64,000 bases of DNA from an uncultured Bacilli bacterium (GCA_934096295.1 CAKOLL010000003.1:95685-159684), one strand, 5' to 3'; shown: positions 51,599 to 61,165, numbered from the stretch's first letter. The notes: generated by a model from the sequence alone, not told the origin. Numbers and translations: made by a program.

Positions 51599-51832
51599 AT
51601 GGCACAAACACATTCAAATGACTATTACTATAATATAATTAGAAAAAATATTAAAAAATATAGAAAAGAAAAAGGACATACCTTGCAAAGCTTATCAGAA
51701 GCTGCAGATATGTCCATGGACTATTTAGCAGAAATAGAAAGTGAAAAAAGAAAGAAAAGTTTTAGTATTGCCATTCTAGGTAGAATCGCAGATGCTTTAG
51801 AAATTGACATAAAAGAATTCTTTGATGAATAA
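51599..51832 (+). CDS. Xre-family HTH regulator, divergent from target protein 3
   Basis: 77 aa from ATG 51599 (GGAG nine nt upstream; an earlier ATG at 51584 overlaps that site). IRKNIKKYRKEKGHTLQSLSEAADMSMDYLAEIESEKRKK and IAILGRIADALEIDIKEFF make it a close paralogue of the regulator at 24945. Convergent with ATPase D, with no base between the two stops. Confidence 0.9.
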   Translation: MAQTHSNDYYYNIIRKNIKKYRKEKGHTLQSLSEAADMSMDYLAEIESEKRKKSFSIAILGRIADALEIDIKEFFDE

Positions 51833-53134
51833 TTATCCTTTTATACAAAATACTGCATATAAAGGAACAGATTTAATATTATTTTCAAATCCAAAGTTTT
51901 TAGAGCTAATTCTAATAGCATACTTTGGATTATTTTTTGTAATATATTTATTTAAACTAGTACTTTTAACCTCATCACTAGCTTTAACCTCGATTGGAAT
52001 AATACCATCTTTAACATCTATTAAAAAATCTATTTCGAGTTGTTGATCTTTTTGATAATAATATAGACTTAATCCATTTTTTTGAAGCTCATTTGCCACA
52101 TAATTTTCTGTTACAGCTCCTTTAAACATAAAACTAGCATTAGCAATAATAGGTTCATAAGAAAGGCCTGCCAAATTAATTAAAAGTCCTGTATCACTTA
52201 AATACATTTTAAATGAATCTTCATCCATATATGATTTTAAAGGAGTTTCAAAATAATTAACATAATAAGCAGGAATTATCAATTTACTTGCTAAAAGCCA
52301 ATTCATTGAATCTCTATAGTCTCTATTTCTAGCATTCGGAGCAACTTTACTTATTTGATATTTTTTATTTTCTTTAGCAAGTTGTGAAGGAATATTTTTA
52401 TATATTTTTTCTATTTTTATTGCTTCATTTACATTTACAGCATTATCATGCATATCAAAAATATACCCAGCATTAATATCAGATAAAATAAATTGTCCAC
52501 ATAAAGATAAATCTTTATTTTTATCTATATATTGTTGCACCATTCTTGGCATCCCACCAGTACATAAGAAATTTCTATATATATTTAATAAATCATTATG
52601 TAGAACCTCATTCATTGGTTCATTATTATTAAATGATTTTTCAATTAATGGAATATATTTATGATTTTCAGTAGCTTCCAAAAACTCTTTAAAAGATAGT
52701 GGATACATATATTCAAAATGTACTTTTCCTACCGGAAATACTTTTTTAAGTCTCATTAATGTAACTCCCAGTAAAGAACCCGCTAAAATAATTTTATAAG
52801 GAAATGCACTTTCACAAAACCATTTCATAGCTGACAATAATTCTTCAGACTTTTGAGCTTCATCAATAAATATTACTGTACTTTCATCGATATCTCTATG
52901 TAAATACAACATAAACTGTTTAACTTTTTCTTCTGTATTAATTTCTTGTTTAAATATTTTAATTACCTCGGGATTATCAAATAAACTAATATAAATATAA
53001 TCATCAAATTGTTCTTTACAAAACTTATCTATTATATATGTTTTTCCCACTTGTCTAGCACCGATTACTAATAATGGAGTAAGAATATCCTCATTCTTCC
53101 AATTTAGTAAAGTTTCATAAAAGTCTCTTTTCAT
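51833..53134 (-). CDS. COG1373-type AAA ATPase with DUF4143 domain (copy D)
   Basis: 433 aa. Walker A VIGARQVGKTYIIDKF, Walker B TVIFIDEAQKSEELL, sensor ILAGSLLGV and PLSFKEFLEA. DUF4143 part with YLSDTGLLINLAG and the nuclease-like EIDFLIDVKDGIIPIEVKAS (D..E.K). Nearest relative in the window is fragment E (25582-25763). ATG 53134. Upstream, tandem 32-bp repeats stand 5 bp from a TTGACA box. Confidence 0.9.
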   Translation of the reverse strand: MKRDFYETLLNWKNEDILTPLLVIGARQVGKTYIIDKFCKEQFDDYIYISLFDNPEVIKIFKQEINTEEKVKQFMLYLHRDIDESTVIFIDEAQKSEELLSAMKWFCESAFPYKIILAGSLLGVTLMRLKKVFPVGKVHFEYMYPLSFKEFLEATENHKYIPLIEKSFNNNEPMNEVLHNDLLNIYRNFLCTGGMPRMVQQYIDKNKDLSLCGQFILSDINAGYIFDMHDNAVNVNEAIKIEKIYKNIPSQLAKENKKYQISKVAPNARNRDYRDSMNWLLASKLIIPAYYVNYFETPLKSYMDEDSFKMYLSDTGLLINLAGLSYEPIIANASFMFKGAVTENYVANELQKNGLSLYYYQKDQQLEIDFLIDVKDGIIPIEVKASDEVKSTSLNKYITKNNPKYAIRISSKNFGFENNIKSVPLYAVFCIKG

Positions 53135-53151
53135 AAGTTATCACCATCATT

Positions 53152-53181
53152 AATATACTATATTTTAATGTTAATTGTCAA
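53152..53181 (-). promoter_or_regulatory. Promoter of ATPase D
   Basis: Minus strand TTGACA (53176-53181), 18 bp, TATATT (53152-53157). Confidence 0.7.
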
Positions 53182-53185
53182 TAAC

Positions 53186-53256
53186 TTTCACAAAAAATGT
53201 GAAATTTTGATTATTATTTTCACATTTTTTGTGAAATTTTTAATCTTATTTTCACA
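53186..53256. repeat. 32-bp tandem repeats with embedded palindromes upstream of ATPase D
   Basis: TTTCACA begins at 53186, 53218 and 53250. The first two units hold 19-bp palindromes (TTTCACA, A/T core, TGTGAAA); the third is a half site. Confidence 0.85.
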
Positions 53257-53272
53257 TTTATCTTTAAATAAC

Positions 53273-53301
53273 AAAAAAATACCCACAATTAAGTGAGTAT
53301 T
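53273..53301 (-). terminator. Terminator of the arginine deiminase operon
   Basis: AATACTCAC, loop TTAATT, GTGGGTATT (one G-U), then TTTTTG on the minus strand. Confidence 0.88.
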
Positions 53302-53307
53302 AATAAA

Positions 53308-54753
53308 CTATACTAATAAGCTAAATATACTTAATACGAAAATATTTAGAATACCAATTAATATAACTAATTTAATTGCCCATCTAAACCATGTTGAGTA
53401 TTCAACTTTAGCTAAAGCAAGACCACCCATTATAGCACCGCAAGTTGGAGTAATTAAATTTACTAAACCATTTGCAGCAACCAAAGTCATAATTGTAACT
53501 TCAACACTATAACCAAGTTGAGCAGCAAGCGGAGCAATAATTGGTGTAGATAATGTAGCAAGACCACTACTAGATGGAACTAAGAATGATAATACTACAT
53601 GTAATAAATAGTTAAGTGGAACAAATAATAGTTCAGGCACTTTACTTAAGAAATCAGCAGCATTAAAGATAATATAATTATCTAAATGAGTTTCTGCCAT
53701 AAGTACACTTGCACCTCTAGCTATTGCAATAACTAGGATAACACCAATCATATCATCAGCACCATCAACAAATGTATCAACAAATCCTTTTTCACCAAGT
53801 TTATTAACAATTGCAATAATGATTGACATAATTAAGAACCATAAAGCAGCTTCATAGAACCACCAATCACCTAATGGAGCACCAGTTAACCAACCTGTAA
53901 ATTTATTAAATATTGTAATATTGAATTTACCCCAAGGGATGAAACCTATAACCATTACAAGGAATGTTAATCCAAATAATATTAATGTAATTTTTTGTGT
54001 AGTTGATAACTTAACTTCTTCCTTATTATCTTCAAATCTACCATATGATTTTTCAGCATTTTTTTGTTCTCTTAAAGATAAGAAAGTTGAACCTTTATCT
54101 TTTTGAACCTTTTTTGCATAATTCATAACAAATAGAATTGAAACAATTAAAGTAGTTAACCATAAGAATGTTGCAATTAATATTACAAATCCATGATCAG
54201 CTGCTATATCTTTTGGAAGAGCACTTAAAGCAACACCTGTTGCAAATGGATTTATTGTAGAACCTAAGCATCCACTACCAGCACCAAGAAGTACAACTGC
54301 AGAACCAACTAATGGGTCCATTCCAGCAGCCATCATTGTAGCTGATAATAATACATAGAAACCTACAGTTTCTTCAAGCATACCATATGTTGTTCCACAA
54401 ACTGAGAAGATTGTCATAAGAATTGGAATTAACCAAATTTCTTTTCCTTTAAGTTTATGAACCAACACTTTAATACCAGTTTCTAATGCTCCAGTTTTAT
54501 TAATAACTGCAAGCATACCACCTAGCATCATTATGAAAATACTAACATCAATAGCATCTTCAAAACCTTTAATCGGAGCCATTAATACTTGAGATAATGT
54601 TGCTCCAACAGTACCACTTCCATCAACTAATGTTTTACCTACAAACTTAGCATTTGGAAGTAAATGCGATAATATTCCAAGACCAAATATAAGTATTAGA
54701 ATAATTGAAAAAGACGATAACATTGTTTTAGCCTTTTTCTTAGCTTTTGCCAT
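53308..54753 (-). CDS. YfcC family membrane carrier, putative arginine/ornithine exchanger
   Basis: 481 aa, about twelve membrane segments; ion-transporter superfamily. VSIFIMMLGGMLAVINKTGALETGI, VCGTTYGMLEETVGFYVLL and the twin helix-hairpin PSSSGLATLSTPIIAPLA, TPTCGAIMGGLALAKV are YfcC marks. Third gene behind ADI-OTC and arcC, which points to moving arginine, ornithine or citrulline. Substrate inferred from context only. Confidence 0.85.
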   Translation of the reverse strand: MAKAKKKAKTMLSSFSIILILIFGLGILSHLLPNAKFVGKTLVDGSGTVGATLSQVLMAPIKGFEDAIDVSIFIMMLGGMLAVINKTGALETGIKVLVHKLKGKEIWLIPILMTIFSVCGTTYGMLEETVGFYVLLSATMMAAGMDPLVGSAVVLLGAGSGCLGSTINPFATGVALSALPKDIAADHGFVILIATFLWLTTLIVSILFVMNYAKKVQKDKGSTFLSLREQKNAEKSYGRFEDNKEEVKLSTTQKITLILFGLTFLVMVIGFIPWGKFNITIFNKFTGWLTGAPLGDWWFYEAALWFLIMSIIIAIVNKLGEKGFVDTFVDGADDMIGVILVIAIARGASVLMAETHLDNYIIFNAADFLSKVPELLFVPLNYLLHVVLSFLVPSSSGLATLSTPIIAPLAAQLGYSVEVTIMTLVAANGLVNLITPTCGAIMGGLALAKVEYSTWFRWAIKLVILIGILNIFVLSIFSLLV

Positions 54754-54754
54754 T

Positions 54755-55690
54755 TTAATTTTCCTCCTTTATTACTGTACCTGTTTTTCCTAATATTGCA
54801 TCTTCAGCTTTTTCTAAAGAACTTATTATTGCTACACGATTAGAGTTTTTCACAAAATCCAAGCATGCTTCAACTTTTGGTAACATACTTCCTTTTGCAA
54901 ATTCTCCCTTTTTAATATAAGTTAATGCTTCATCAACACTTAATTCATCCAAATCAATTTGAAAATCAGTATTATAATGAATTGAAACTTTATCAACAGC
55001 AGTCAAGATTAATAACTTATCTGCCCCGATTAATTTACCAAGAAGTGATGCCGTTCTATCCTTATCAATAACAGCCTCAACTCCTTTTAAGCTATCCCCA
55101 TCTTTAATAACAGGAATACCTCCACCACCTGCAGCAATTACAAGTGAATTTTGTTCTATCAGATTCTTTATAGCATCTGCTTCAACAATATCTATCGGCA
55201 TCGGAGATGGTACAACCCTACGATACCCACGTCCTGCATCTTCTACAAAAGTATACCCTTTTTCTTTTTCTTGTTTTAAAGCCTCTTCCTTACTATAAAA
55301 CATTCCAATAGGTTTAGTTGGATTAGAAAAAGCACTATCTTTTGCATCTACTAGAACTTGTGTTATTAAAGTTACGCATGACTTAACAATGCCTTCTTTT
55401 TTTAATTCATTTTGAATACATTGTTGTAATCCGTAACCAATATAACCTTGACTCATACTCCCACACTCAGGAAATGGCATGAATGGAGTATTAGCTTCTC
55501 CTTTAGAAGAATACTCCATTGCTAAAGCTATTTGTCCAACTTGAGGACCATTCCCATGAGTAAGAACAATTTCTTCACCATTTTTAACAAGACCAACAAT
55601 AATCTTTGCTACATTTTTTAGTAAATTCATTTGTTCTTCTGGATTTTTACCTAAAGCATTACCACCTAAGGCAATTACTATCTTACTCAT
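54755..55690 (-). CDS. arcC: Carbamate kinase
   Basis: 311 aa amino-acid-kinase fold. IVIALGGNALGK at the N-terminus, THGNGPQVGQI, then VIAAGGGGIPVI and VIDKDRTASLLGKLIGAD. Makes ATP from carbamoyl phosphate and ADP, the energy-yielding last step of the ADI pathway. Its ATG overlaps the end of the fusion gene by 8 nt. Confidence 0.97.
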   Translation of the reverse strand: MSKIVIALGGNALGKNPEEQMNLLKNVAKIIVGLVKNGEEIVLTHGNGPQVGQIALAMEYSSKGEANTPFMPFPECGSMSQGYIGYGLQQCIQNELKKEGIVKSCVTLITQVLVDAKDSAFSNPTKPIGMFYSKEEALKQEKEKGYTFVEDAGRGYRRVVPSPMPIDIVEADAIKNLIEQNSLVIAAGGGGIPVIKDGDSLKGVEAVIDKDRTASLLGKLIGADKLLILTAVDKVSIHYNTDFQIDLDELSVDEALTYIKKGEFAKGSMLPKVEACLDFVKNSNRVAIISSLEKAEDAILGKTGTVIKEEN

Positions 55691-58004
55691 TATCTTCCCT
55701 CATAGTTGCATAAACTACAGCTTTTATTGTATGTAATCTATTTTCAGCTTGATCAAATACTTTAGATTTAGATGAATTAAATACTTCATCAGTAACTTCC
55801 ATTTCTTTTAAACCAAACTTACTATATATATCTTTTCCAATTGTTGTATTTAAATCATGGAATGAAGGTAGGCAATGTAAGAATATTGCATCTGGTCTTG
55901 CATTATTCATAACATCTGCATTTACTTGGTAATCCTTTAAAAGATTAATTCTTTCGTTCCATACTTCATCAGGTTCACCCATAGATACCCATACATCTGT
56001 ATAAATAACGTCTGCATCTCTTGTTGCTTCCATAACATTTTCATTCATAGATATAGAACCGCCATTTTCTTTAGCAATTTCTATACATTTACTTACTAAT
56101 TCTTCATTTGGCCATAAACTTTTTGGTCCACATGCTACAAAATGCATACCCATTTTAGCACATACAACCATTAATGAATTAGCAACATTATTTCTAGCAT
56201 CACCCATAAATACAAGTTTGATACCTTTTAAATGTCCAAAGTTTTCTTCAACAGTTAAGACATCTGCAAGCATTTGAGTTGGATGGAATTCTGTAGTTAA
56301 ACCATTCCAAACTGGAACACCAGCATTTTCTGCAAGTTCTTCAACAATTTTTTGATCAAATCCACGATATTCAATACCATCATACATTCTACCCAATACT
56401 TTTGCTGTATCGCTAATAGATTCCTTTTTACCCATTTGTGAAGATCCTGGGTCTAAGTAAGTAACACCCATACCTAAATCCATTCCAGCAACTTCAAATG
56501 CACATCTAGTTCTAGTTGAAGTCTTTTCAAATAACAATACTATATTTTTACCTTTTAAATATCTATGTTCTACACCATTTCTCTTTTTATCTTTTAAATC
56601 TTTAGATAAATCTAATAAATATCTAATTTCTTCCGGTGTATAATCAAGTAAAGTTAAGAAATTTCTACCTCTTAAATCAGGTTTCTTATTTAAATCTACT
56701 TTAATAAAATCTTCAATTCTTAAAGTGGGTATACTTTCATTATTTTCTACAGTTACCTCTTCAATATCTTCACGAACAAGTGGCATACTCATACATCTAG
56801 GGCCACCTCTACCACGAGATAATTCTGCACTACTTACCTCAATTACTTTAATACCATGTTCTCTTAAAATATTATTAGTAATATTATTTCTATCATAAAC
56901 AACTACAACACCCGGAGCAATACATAAAGTATTAGTTCCATCATTCCATTGTTCCCTTTCGGAAGAAATTTTTTCTCCACCAGCACATGGAATTAAAGTT
57001 ATTTCTCTACCTAAATATTTTTCTAAAATAGCTTCTAATGAACCATTTACTTCCACAACATTTAAGTCTTCATCAGAATCAGGAATATCACCTTCAGTTA
57101 TTTCAAAAACTTGTAATGTATCCATTATCCCTGGATGATATGTAAACTTATCATAATCAATTTGAGTAAATACTGTATCTAAGTGCATGAAAGCACGAGA
57201 TTCAGGTATATTAAACGCTAAAATTGTATCAATTTTACAATCTGGGTTTTTAAAACAATTCTTAGCTAGTTCATCAATTGCTGCAGCTTCAGTTCTTTGT
57301 GAAATACCAACAGCTAATGTATGACTATTTAAATTAAGAACATCCCCACCTTCAATATGATATGGTAAATATCTATCATAATATTTATCTAATTTATCTT
57401 TAAAATCAGGATGATAATTAAATATATATTCTGCATAAATTGTTTCTCTATTTCTTGTAACAGAATACATTTTATTTAAAATTACACCATTACCTGCACT
57501 AGCAAATGGATCCCTTGTAAAATAAAGATTTGGCATTGGATCAGCTAAAAACTCAGATTCTTCACTAACTAAGTCAACTAAAGATTTTTCAACTTCCCTT
57601 TTCGCTCTACTTATTTCTTCAATTTTTATACCTTCCATAGTTTTTAATACAAGTTCTTTTTTATTATTAAAACTTTTTAAATAATCAAAAACTAAATTCT
57701 TATATTTTGGTGTAGTAATACCTGCTTCATAGATAAATTGTCTAATAAATTTATCTTCAATTTCATCACTTATTTCAAGTACACTAGCCATTAAATCTTC
57801 TAAATAAACAACTTCAATACCATTTTCTTTTAAAGCTCTAGCAAACTCATCATGTTCAGCTTGAGCATCAGGTAAAAAAGGAATATCATCAAATAATAAT
57901 CTACTTAATGAATCTGGTGTTAAATTTAAAAGTTCATTCCCTGGTCTATGCAAAAGCACTTTTTTAAGTGGACCAATTTCACTTCTTACATTAATTGCAT
58001 TCAT
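55683..58004 (-). CDS. arcA-arcB: Arginine deiminase - ornithine carbamoyltransferase fusion
   Basis: 773 aa from ATG 58004 (GGAGAGG upstream). Residues 1 to ~410 are a full arginine deiminase: SEIGPLKKVLLHRPG, FTRDPFAS, IEGGDVLNLN, FMHLDTVFTQID (catalytic His) and RGRGGPRCMSMPL (catalytic Cys). After a ~20-residue linker (EVTVENNESIPTLRIEDF), residues ~430-773 are a full ornithine carbamoyltransferase: FEKTSTRTRCAFEVAG (carbamoyl phosphate), HPTQMLADVLT, HCLPSFHD (ornithine side). No stop and no internal ATG lies at the junction. The fusion would hand citrulline from one active site to the next. Promoter TTGCAA/TATAAT upstream. Confidence 0.95.
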   Translation of the reverse strand: MNAINVRSEIGPLKKVLLHRPGNELLNLTPDSLSRLLFDDIPFLPDAQAEHDEFARALKENGIEVVYLEDLMASVLEISDEIEDKFIRQFIYEAGITTPKYKNLVFDYLKSFNNKKELVLKTMEGIKIEEISRAKREVEKSLVDLVSEESEFLADPMPNLYFTRDPFASAGNGVILNKMYSVTRNRETIYAEYIFNYHPDFKDKLDKYYDRYLPYHIEGGDVLNLNSHTLAVGISQRTEAAAIDELAKNCFKNPDCKIDTILAFNIPESRAFMHLDTVFTQIDYDKFTYHPGIMDTLQVFEITEGDIPDSDEDLNVVEVNGSLEAILEKYLGREITLIPCAGGEKISSEREQWNDGTNTLCIAPGVVVVYDRNNITNNILREHGIKVIEVSSAELSRGRGGPRCMSMPLVREDIEEVTVENNESIPTLRIEDFIKVDLNKKPDLRGRNFLTLLDYTPEEIRYLLDLSKDLKDKKRNGVEHRYLKGKNIVLLFEKTSTRTRCAFEVAGMDLGMGVTYLDPGSSQMGKKESISDTAKVLGRMYDGIEYRGFDQKIVEELAENAGVPVWNGLTTEFHPTQMLADVLTVEENFGHLKGIKLVFMGDARNNVANSLMVVCAKMGMHFVACGPKSLWPNEELVSKCIEIAKENGGSISMNENVMEATRDADVIYTDVWVSMGEPDEVWNERINLLKDYQVNADVMNNARPDAIFLHCLPSFHDLNTTIGKDIYSKFGLKEMEVTDEVFNSSKSKVFDQAENRLHTIKAVVYATMREDNE

Positions 58005-58032
58005 CAAAAATCCTCTCCTTATTCTATATTAG

Positions 58033-58061
58033 ATTATAACAAACAATATAATCAATTGCAA
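58033..58061 (-). promoter_or_regulatory. Promoter of the arginine deiminase operon
   Basis: Minus strand TTGCAA (58056-58061), 17 bp, TATAAT (58033-58038). It starts within the last bases before the ABC ATPase stop. No Arg box was identified with confidence. Confidence 0.72.
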
Positions 58062-58063
58062 TT

Positions 58064-58786
58064 TTATTTTGTTAGTTTTTGTAAAAACATTTTTATTCTT
58101 TCATTTTTACTATTAAAAAATTCTTTATTACTTCCATCAAATAATATTTTTCCATTATCCAAAAATAATATTCTTGTTGCTATACTTTTTACAAAATTCA
58201 TTTCATGAGAAACTATAATCATTGTTTTATTTTCACTAGCAACCATTTTAATTAAATCAAGTACTTCCCCGACCATCTCAGGATCCAAAGCACTCGTAGG
58301 CTCATCAAATAAAATAATATCTGGGTCCATCATTAGAGTTCTAACTATTGCCACTCTTTGTTTTTGTCCTCCGGATAAACTTGACGGGTAAGAATCAGCT
58401 TTATCTTTTAAACCAATTTCATCTAAAAGCATCATTGCTTTTCTTTTTGCACTACCTTCACCCATAACTTTAAGTTTCACCGGAGCAAGCATCAAATTAT
58501 CCAAAACACTTAAATGGTCAAATAAATTAAATTGTTGAAAAACCATTCCAATTTTTTCACGAACTAAAGGTAAATTAGTTTTTTTATCAACCAAATTAGA
58601 CCCTTCAAATATAATTTTTCCATCATTTGGTTTCTCAATCATATTAAGGCATCTAAGCAAAGTACTTTTTCCACTTCCCGAAGGACCAACGATTGCTATA
58701 ATATCTTTCTCATTTACATCAAAACTAATATCTTTTAAAACTGTATTTTTACCAAATTTCTTTTTCAAATGTTTAACACTTAGCAT
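58064..58786 (-). CDS. Polar amino acid ABC transporter, ATP-binding protein
   Basis: 240 aa. Walker A VGPSGSGKSTLLRCLN, Q-loop MVFQQFNLFDHLSVLDN, signature LSGGQKQRVAI, Walker B IILFDEPTSALDPE and switch IVSHEMNF: GlnQ/ArtM class. Overlaps the permease by 14 nt. Adjacency to the ADI operon suggests arginine, but the specificity is not encoded here. Confidence 0.95.
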   Translation of the reverse strand: MLSVKHLKKKFGKNTVLKDISFDVNEKDIIAIVGPSGSGKSTLLRCLNMIEKPNDGKIIFEGSNLVDKKTNLPLVREKIGMVFQQFNLFDHLSVLDNLMLAPVKLKVMGEGSAKRKAMMLLDEIGLKDKADSYPSSLSGGQKQRVAIVRTLMMDPDIILFDEPTSALDPEMVGEVLDLIKMVASENKTMIIVSHEMNFVKSIATRILFLDNGKILFDGSNKEFFNSKNERIKMFLQKLTK

Positions 58787-59450
58787 TTAGTTTTACCTCC
58801 ATTCTATTAACTAATTTAGTTAATCCCAAAGTAATAACCAAATATATTAACGCAATAATTATTAAAGGAAAGAAATAATCATAAGTTCTAGATGCAATAA
58901 TATCACTAGCTTTTGTAAGTTCCATAATACCTATATAAGCTCCTGCTGATGTTTCTTTAATTAGTGTTATAAATTCATTTCCTAAAGCTGGCATAACATT
59001 TCTAATACCCTGAGGCATAATAATATATCTCATAACTTTACTATAATTAAGTCCCAAAGATAACCCAGCTTCCATTTGACCTTTATCAATTGAATTAATA
59101 CCAGACCTAATAATTTCAGATACATAAGCTCCAGAATTAAGCCCAAAAGCTAAAATACCCACTATAACTATACTAATATCAACAGACTTAAATATCACAT
59201 AATAAATTATCATTAATTGTAACAACACTGGGGTTCCTCTTACAACATTTACATACCATGTAACTAGTTTATTTAATATATTTAATTTGCCATTTGTATC
59301 ATGATTATGTCTTATTATTGCTATAAAAATTCCTATAAAAACACCTATTAAACAAGCAAATAAAGCAATAACTAAAGTATTAAATAATCCTTCAAAAATA
59401 TATTTATATCTTCCATCATAAATAAAACTATCATAAAACTTTTCTACCAT
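58773..59450 (-). CDS. Polar amino acid ABC transporter, permease
   Basis: 225 aa, about five membrane segments. FEGLFNTLVIALFACLIGVFIG start; the EAA loop QMEAGLSLGLNYSKVMRYIIMPQGIRNVMPALGNEFI is typical of HisM/GlnP-type permeases. Forms a homodimer with the ATPase at 58064. Confidence 0.95.
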   Translation of the reverse strand: MVEKFYDSFIYDGRYKYIFEGLFNTLVIALFACLIGVFIGIFIAIIRHNHDTNGKLNILNKLVTWYVNVVRGTPVLLQLMIIYYVIFKSVDISIVIVGILAFGLNSGAYVSEIIRSGINSIDKGQMEAGLSLGLNYSKVMRYIIMPQGIRNVMPALGNEFITLIKETSAGAYIGIMELTKASDIIASRTYDYFFPLIIIALIYLVITLGLTKLVNRMEVKLNAKC

Positions 59451-59457
59451 AATTCAC

Positions 59458-60177
59458 CTATTTTTCAGTATGATTAATTATATATTCATCAATTTTACCT
59501 TCATTTTTTAACTTTTCTAAAACCGTATTAATTGCATCTAATAATTCTTTATTACCTTTTTTAACAACCATTCCATATGAATCATTAGTTAAAGATCCAT
59601 CAAGTATTTTAATTCCACTATTAGTTGATACAATTTCTTTAGCAGGTAGTTCATCCATAACTACACAATCTACTTTACCTGCTTTTAAATCTTCAATCGC
59701 TGCTAAATATTTCTTTTGTCTTACAATACTTGCATTTTTAAAATTTTCAGTAACATATGTATCTGCAATACTACCAAGTTGAACAGCTATTTTTTTATTA
59801 CTTATATTATCTACATTATTAATATTACTATTATTACTTACAATAACTACTTGTTTACTTACAGAATAATTAATAGAAAAATCCACATTCTTAGCTCTAT
59901 CATCACTATAACTAATACCTGCAGCACCAAAATCTGCTTTACCAGTTTTAACCTCATTAATAATTGAATCAAAAGCAATATCTTTAACTACTAAAGTTTT
60001 ACCTAAATATTTAGCAATTTCACGAGCTATATCAACATCTACACCCACTATTTCTCCACCATCATAATATTCATACGGAGCAAACCCAGCTTCTGTAACC
60101 ATTATAAGTTCATTAGTATTTTTCTTACATCCACCTAATGTAATTAACAATAATATTAATATAATAACCTTTTTCAT
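59458..60177 (-). CDS. Polar amino acid ABC transporter, substrate-binding lipoprotein
   Basis: 239 aa. Signal peptide with lipobox ITLGGCKK, so anchored by lipid. SBP family 3 blocks: EAGFAPYEYYDGGEIVGVDVDIAREIAK, KADFGAAGISYSDDRAKNVDFS. First gene of the ABC operon; TATAAT lies ahead of it with a poor -35. Ligand probably a basic or polar amino acid. Confidence 0.94.
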   Translation of the reverse strand: MKKVIILILLLITLGGCKKNTNELIMVTEAGFAPYEYYDGGEIVGVDVDIAREIAKYLGKTLVVKDIAFDSIINEVKTGKADFGAAGISYSDDRAKNVDFSINYSVSKQVVIVSNNSNINNVDNISNKKIAVQLGSIADTYVTENFKNASIVRQKKYLAAIEDLKAGKVDCVVMDELPAKEIVSTNSGIKILDGSLTNDSYGMVVKKGNKELLDAINTVLEKLKNEGKIDEYIINHTEK

Positions 60178-60232
60178 ATCACACCTCTATCTTAAATTTA
60201 TTATAGCATTTATTTTTTCTAATTAAAAGAAA

Positions 60233-60255
60233 AAAGACTTCATTTCGAAATCTTT
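60233..60255 (-). terminator. Terminator of the 136-aa lipoprotein gene
   Basis: AAAGATTTC, loop GAAAT, GAAGTCTTT then TTT on the minus strand. Confidence 0.8.
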
Positions 60256-60257
60256 TA

Positions 60258-60668
60258 CTATTTATTACACTCATCAACTACTTTATCACTATTACCAATT
60301 ATTATATTGTCACATACTGCTATAAATGTAGAACCAAAATGAGAATATAACTTAATATTTTTATCATCTTTATCTAATTCATATTTGTCAATTAAATCAT
60401 TTATAGTTATCACATTTTCTTTTAAAGCATCTTCTAAATTATATAATGGTCCACCTTCATCATTATTTTGATAAGTTATATTTTTATATTGAGATATAAT
60501 TTTTTTACCATCTTCATATTCATAAATAACATGAAACTCATCAGTAGGTGTATCAAATCCCCAACTTATTCCATTAACTGATGTACTAACTTTACCTTTA
60601 TCAGAATCTTTCACTGTACATCCACACAACAATAAAACACAAGTTATTAACAATATTATTCTTTTCAT
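60258..60668 (-). CDS. Putative lipoprotein of unknown function
   Basis: 136 aa. Signal peptide KRIILLITCVLLLCGCTV with lipobox LCGC. The mature part is acidic (FHVIYEYEDGKKIISQY...NDEGGPLYNLEDALKE) and shows no known domain. ATG 60668 is preferred over 60674 by spacing to AGGA. Monocistronic, with its own terminator. Confidence 0.78.
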   Translation of the reverse strand: MKRIILLITCVLLLCGCTVKDSDKGKVSTSVNGISWGFDTPTDEFHVIYEYEDGKKIISQYKNITYQNNDEGGPLYNLEDALKENVITINDLIDKYELDKDDKNIKLYSHFGSTFIAVCDNIIIGNSDKVVDECNK

Positions 60669-60730
60669 AAACATTATCCTTTCTATAATAGAAATATATC
60701 ATATAAAGAACCAAGCTGTAAAGATATATG

Positions 60731-61165
60731 TTAAACTTTTTCTCTTTTTAAAACTAATTCTTCTTCATTTAATCTATTTATTAATCCATCAAAATAATTT
60801 TTTATATCTTCAATTCTATCATTAACATCTATATTTATATTATAAGGATCATACCCTAGAGCCCTTATTCTACCAATATAATTATACATAATTTCTCTTA
60901 AAACAAAAACGACATTACTAACATTAGTATCAACCATATCTTCTGATACATCAGGTTTTATCATTCTAACTTTAGCTAACGTAATTAACATACTTATATT
61001 CTCCATTTTTGTATCTAAAGACATTTCTAATATACCATTAAAACCACTTTCTTTAAGATAATGTAGGGCTATCTTGCTTGCTTTTTTATATGCATAATAT
61101 TCCCTTAACCTACAATGTAATACTAATGATAAATCATTATTAGATAAATTAATATAATTTTCCAT
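60731..61165 (-). CDS. Protein of unknown function (144 aa, helical)
   Basis: Chosen start ATG 61165 (MENYINLSNNDLSLVLHCRL) after AAAGGGG; the open frame continues upstream across a terminator and promoter and is not coding there. Mostly helical, with REYYAYKKASKIALHYLKES and a C-terminal NYFDGLINRLNEEELVLKRE. No family recognised. Confidence 0.65.
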   Translation of the reverse strand: MENYINLSNNDLSLVLHCRLREYYAYKKASKIALHYLKESGFNGILEMSLDTKMENISMLITLAKVRMIKPDVSEDMVDTNVSNVVFVLREIMYNYIGRIRALGYDPYNINIDVNDRIEDIKNYFDGLINRLNEEELVLKREKV

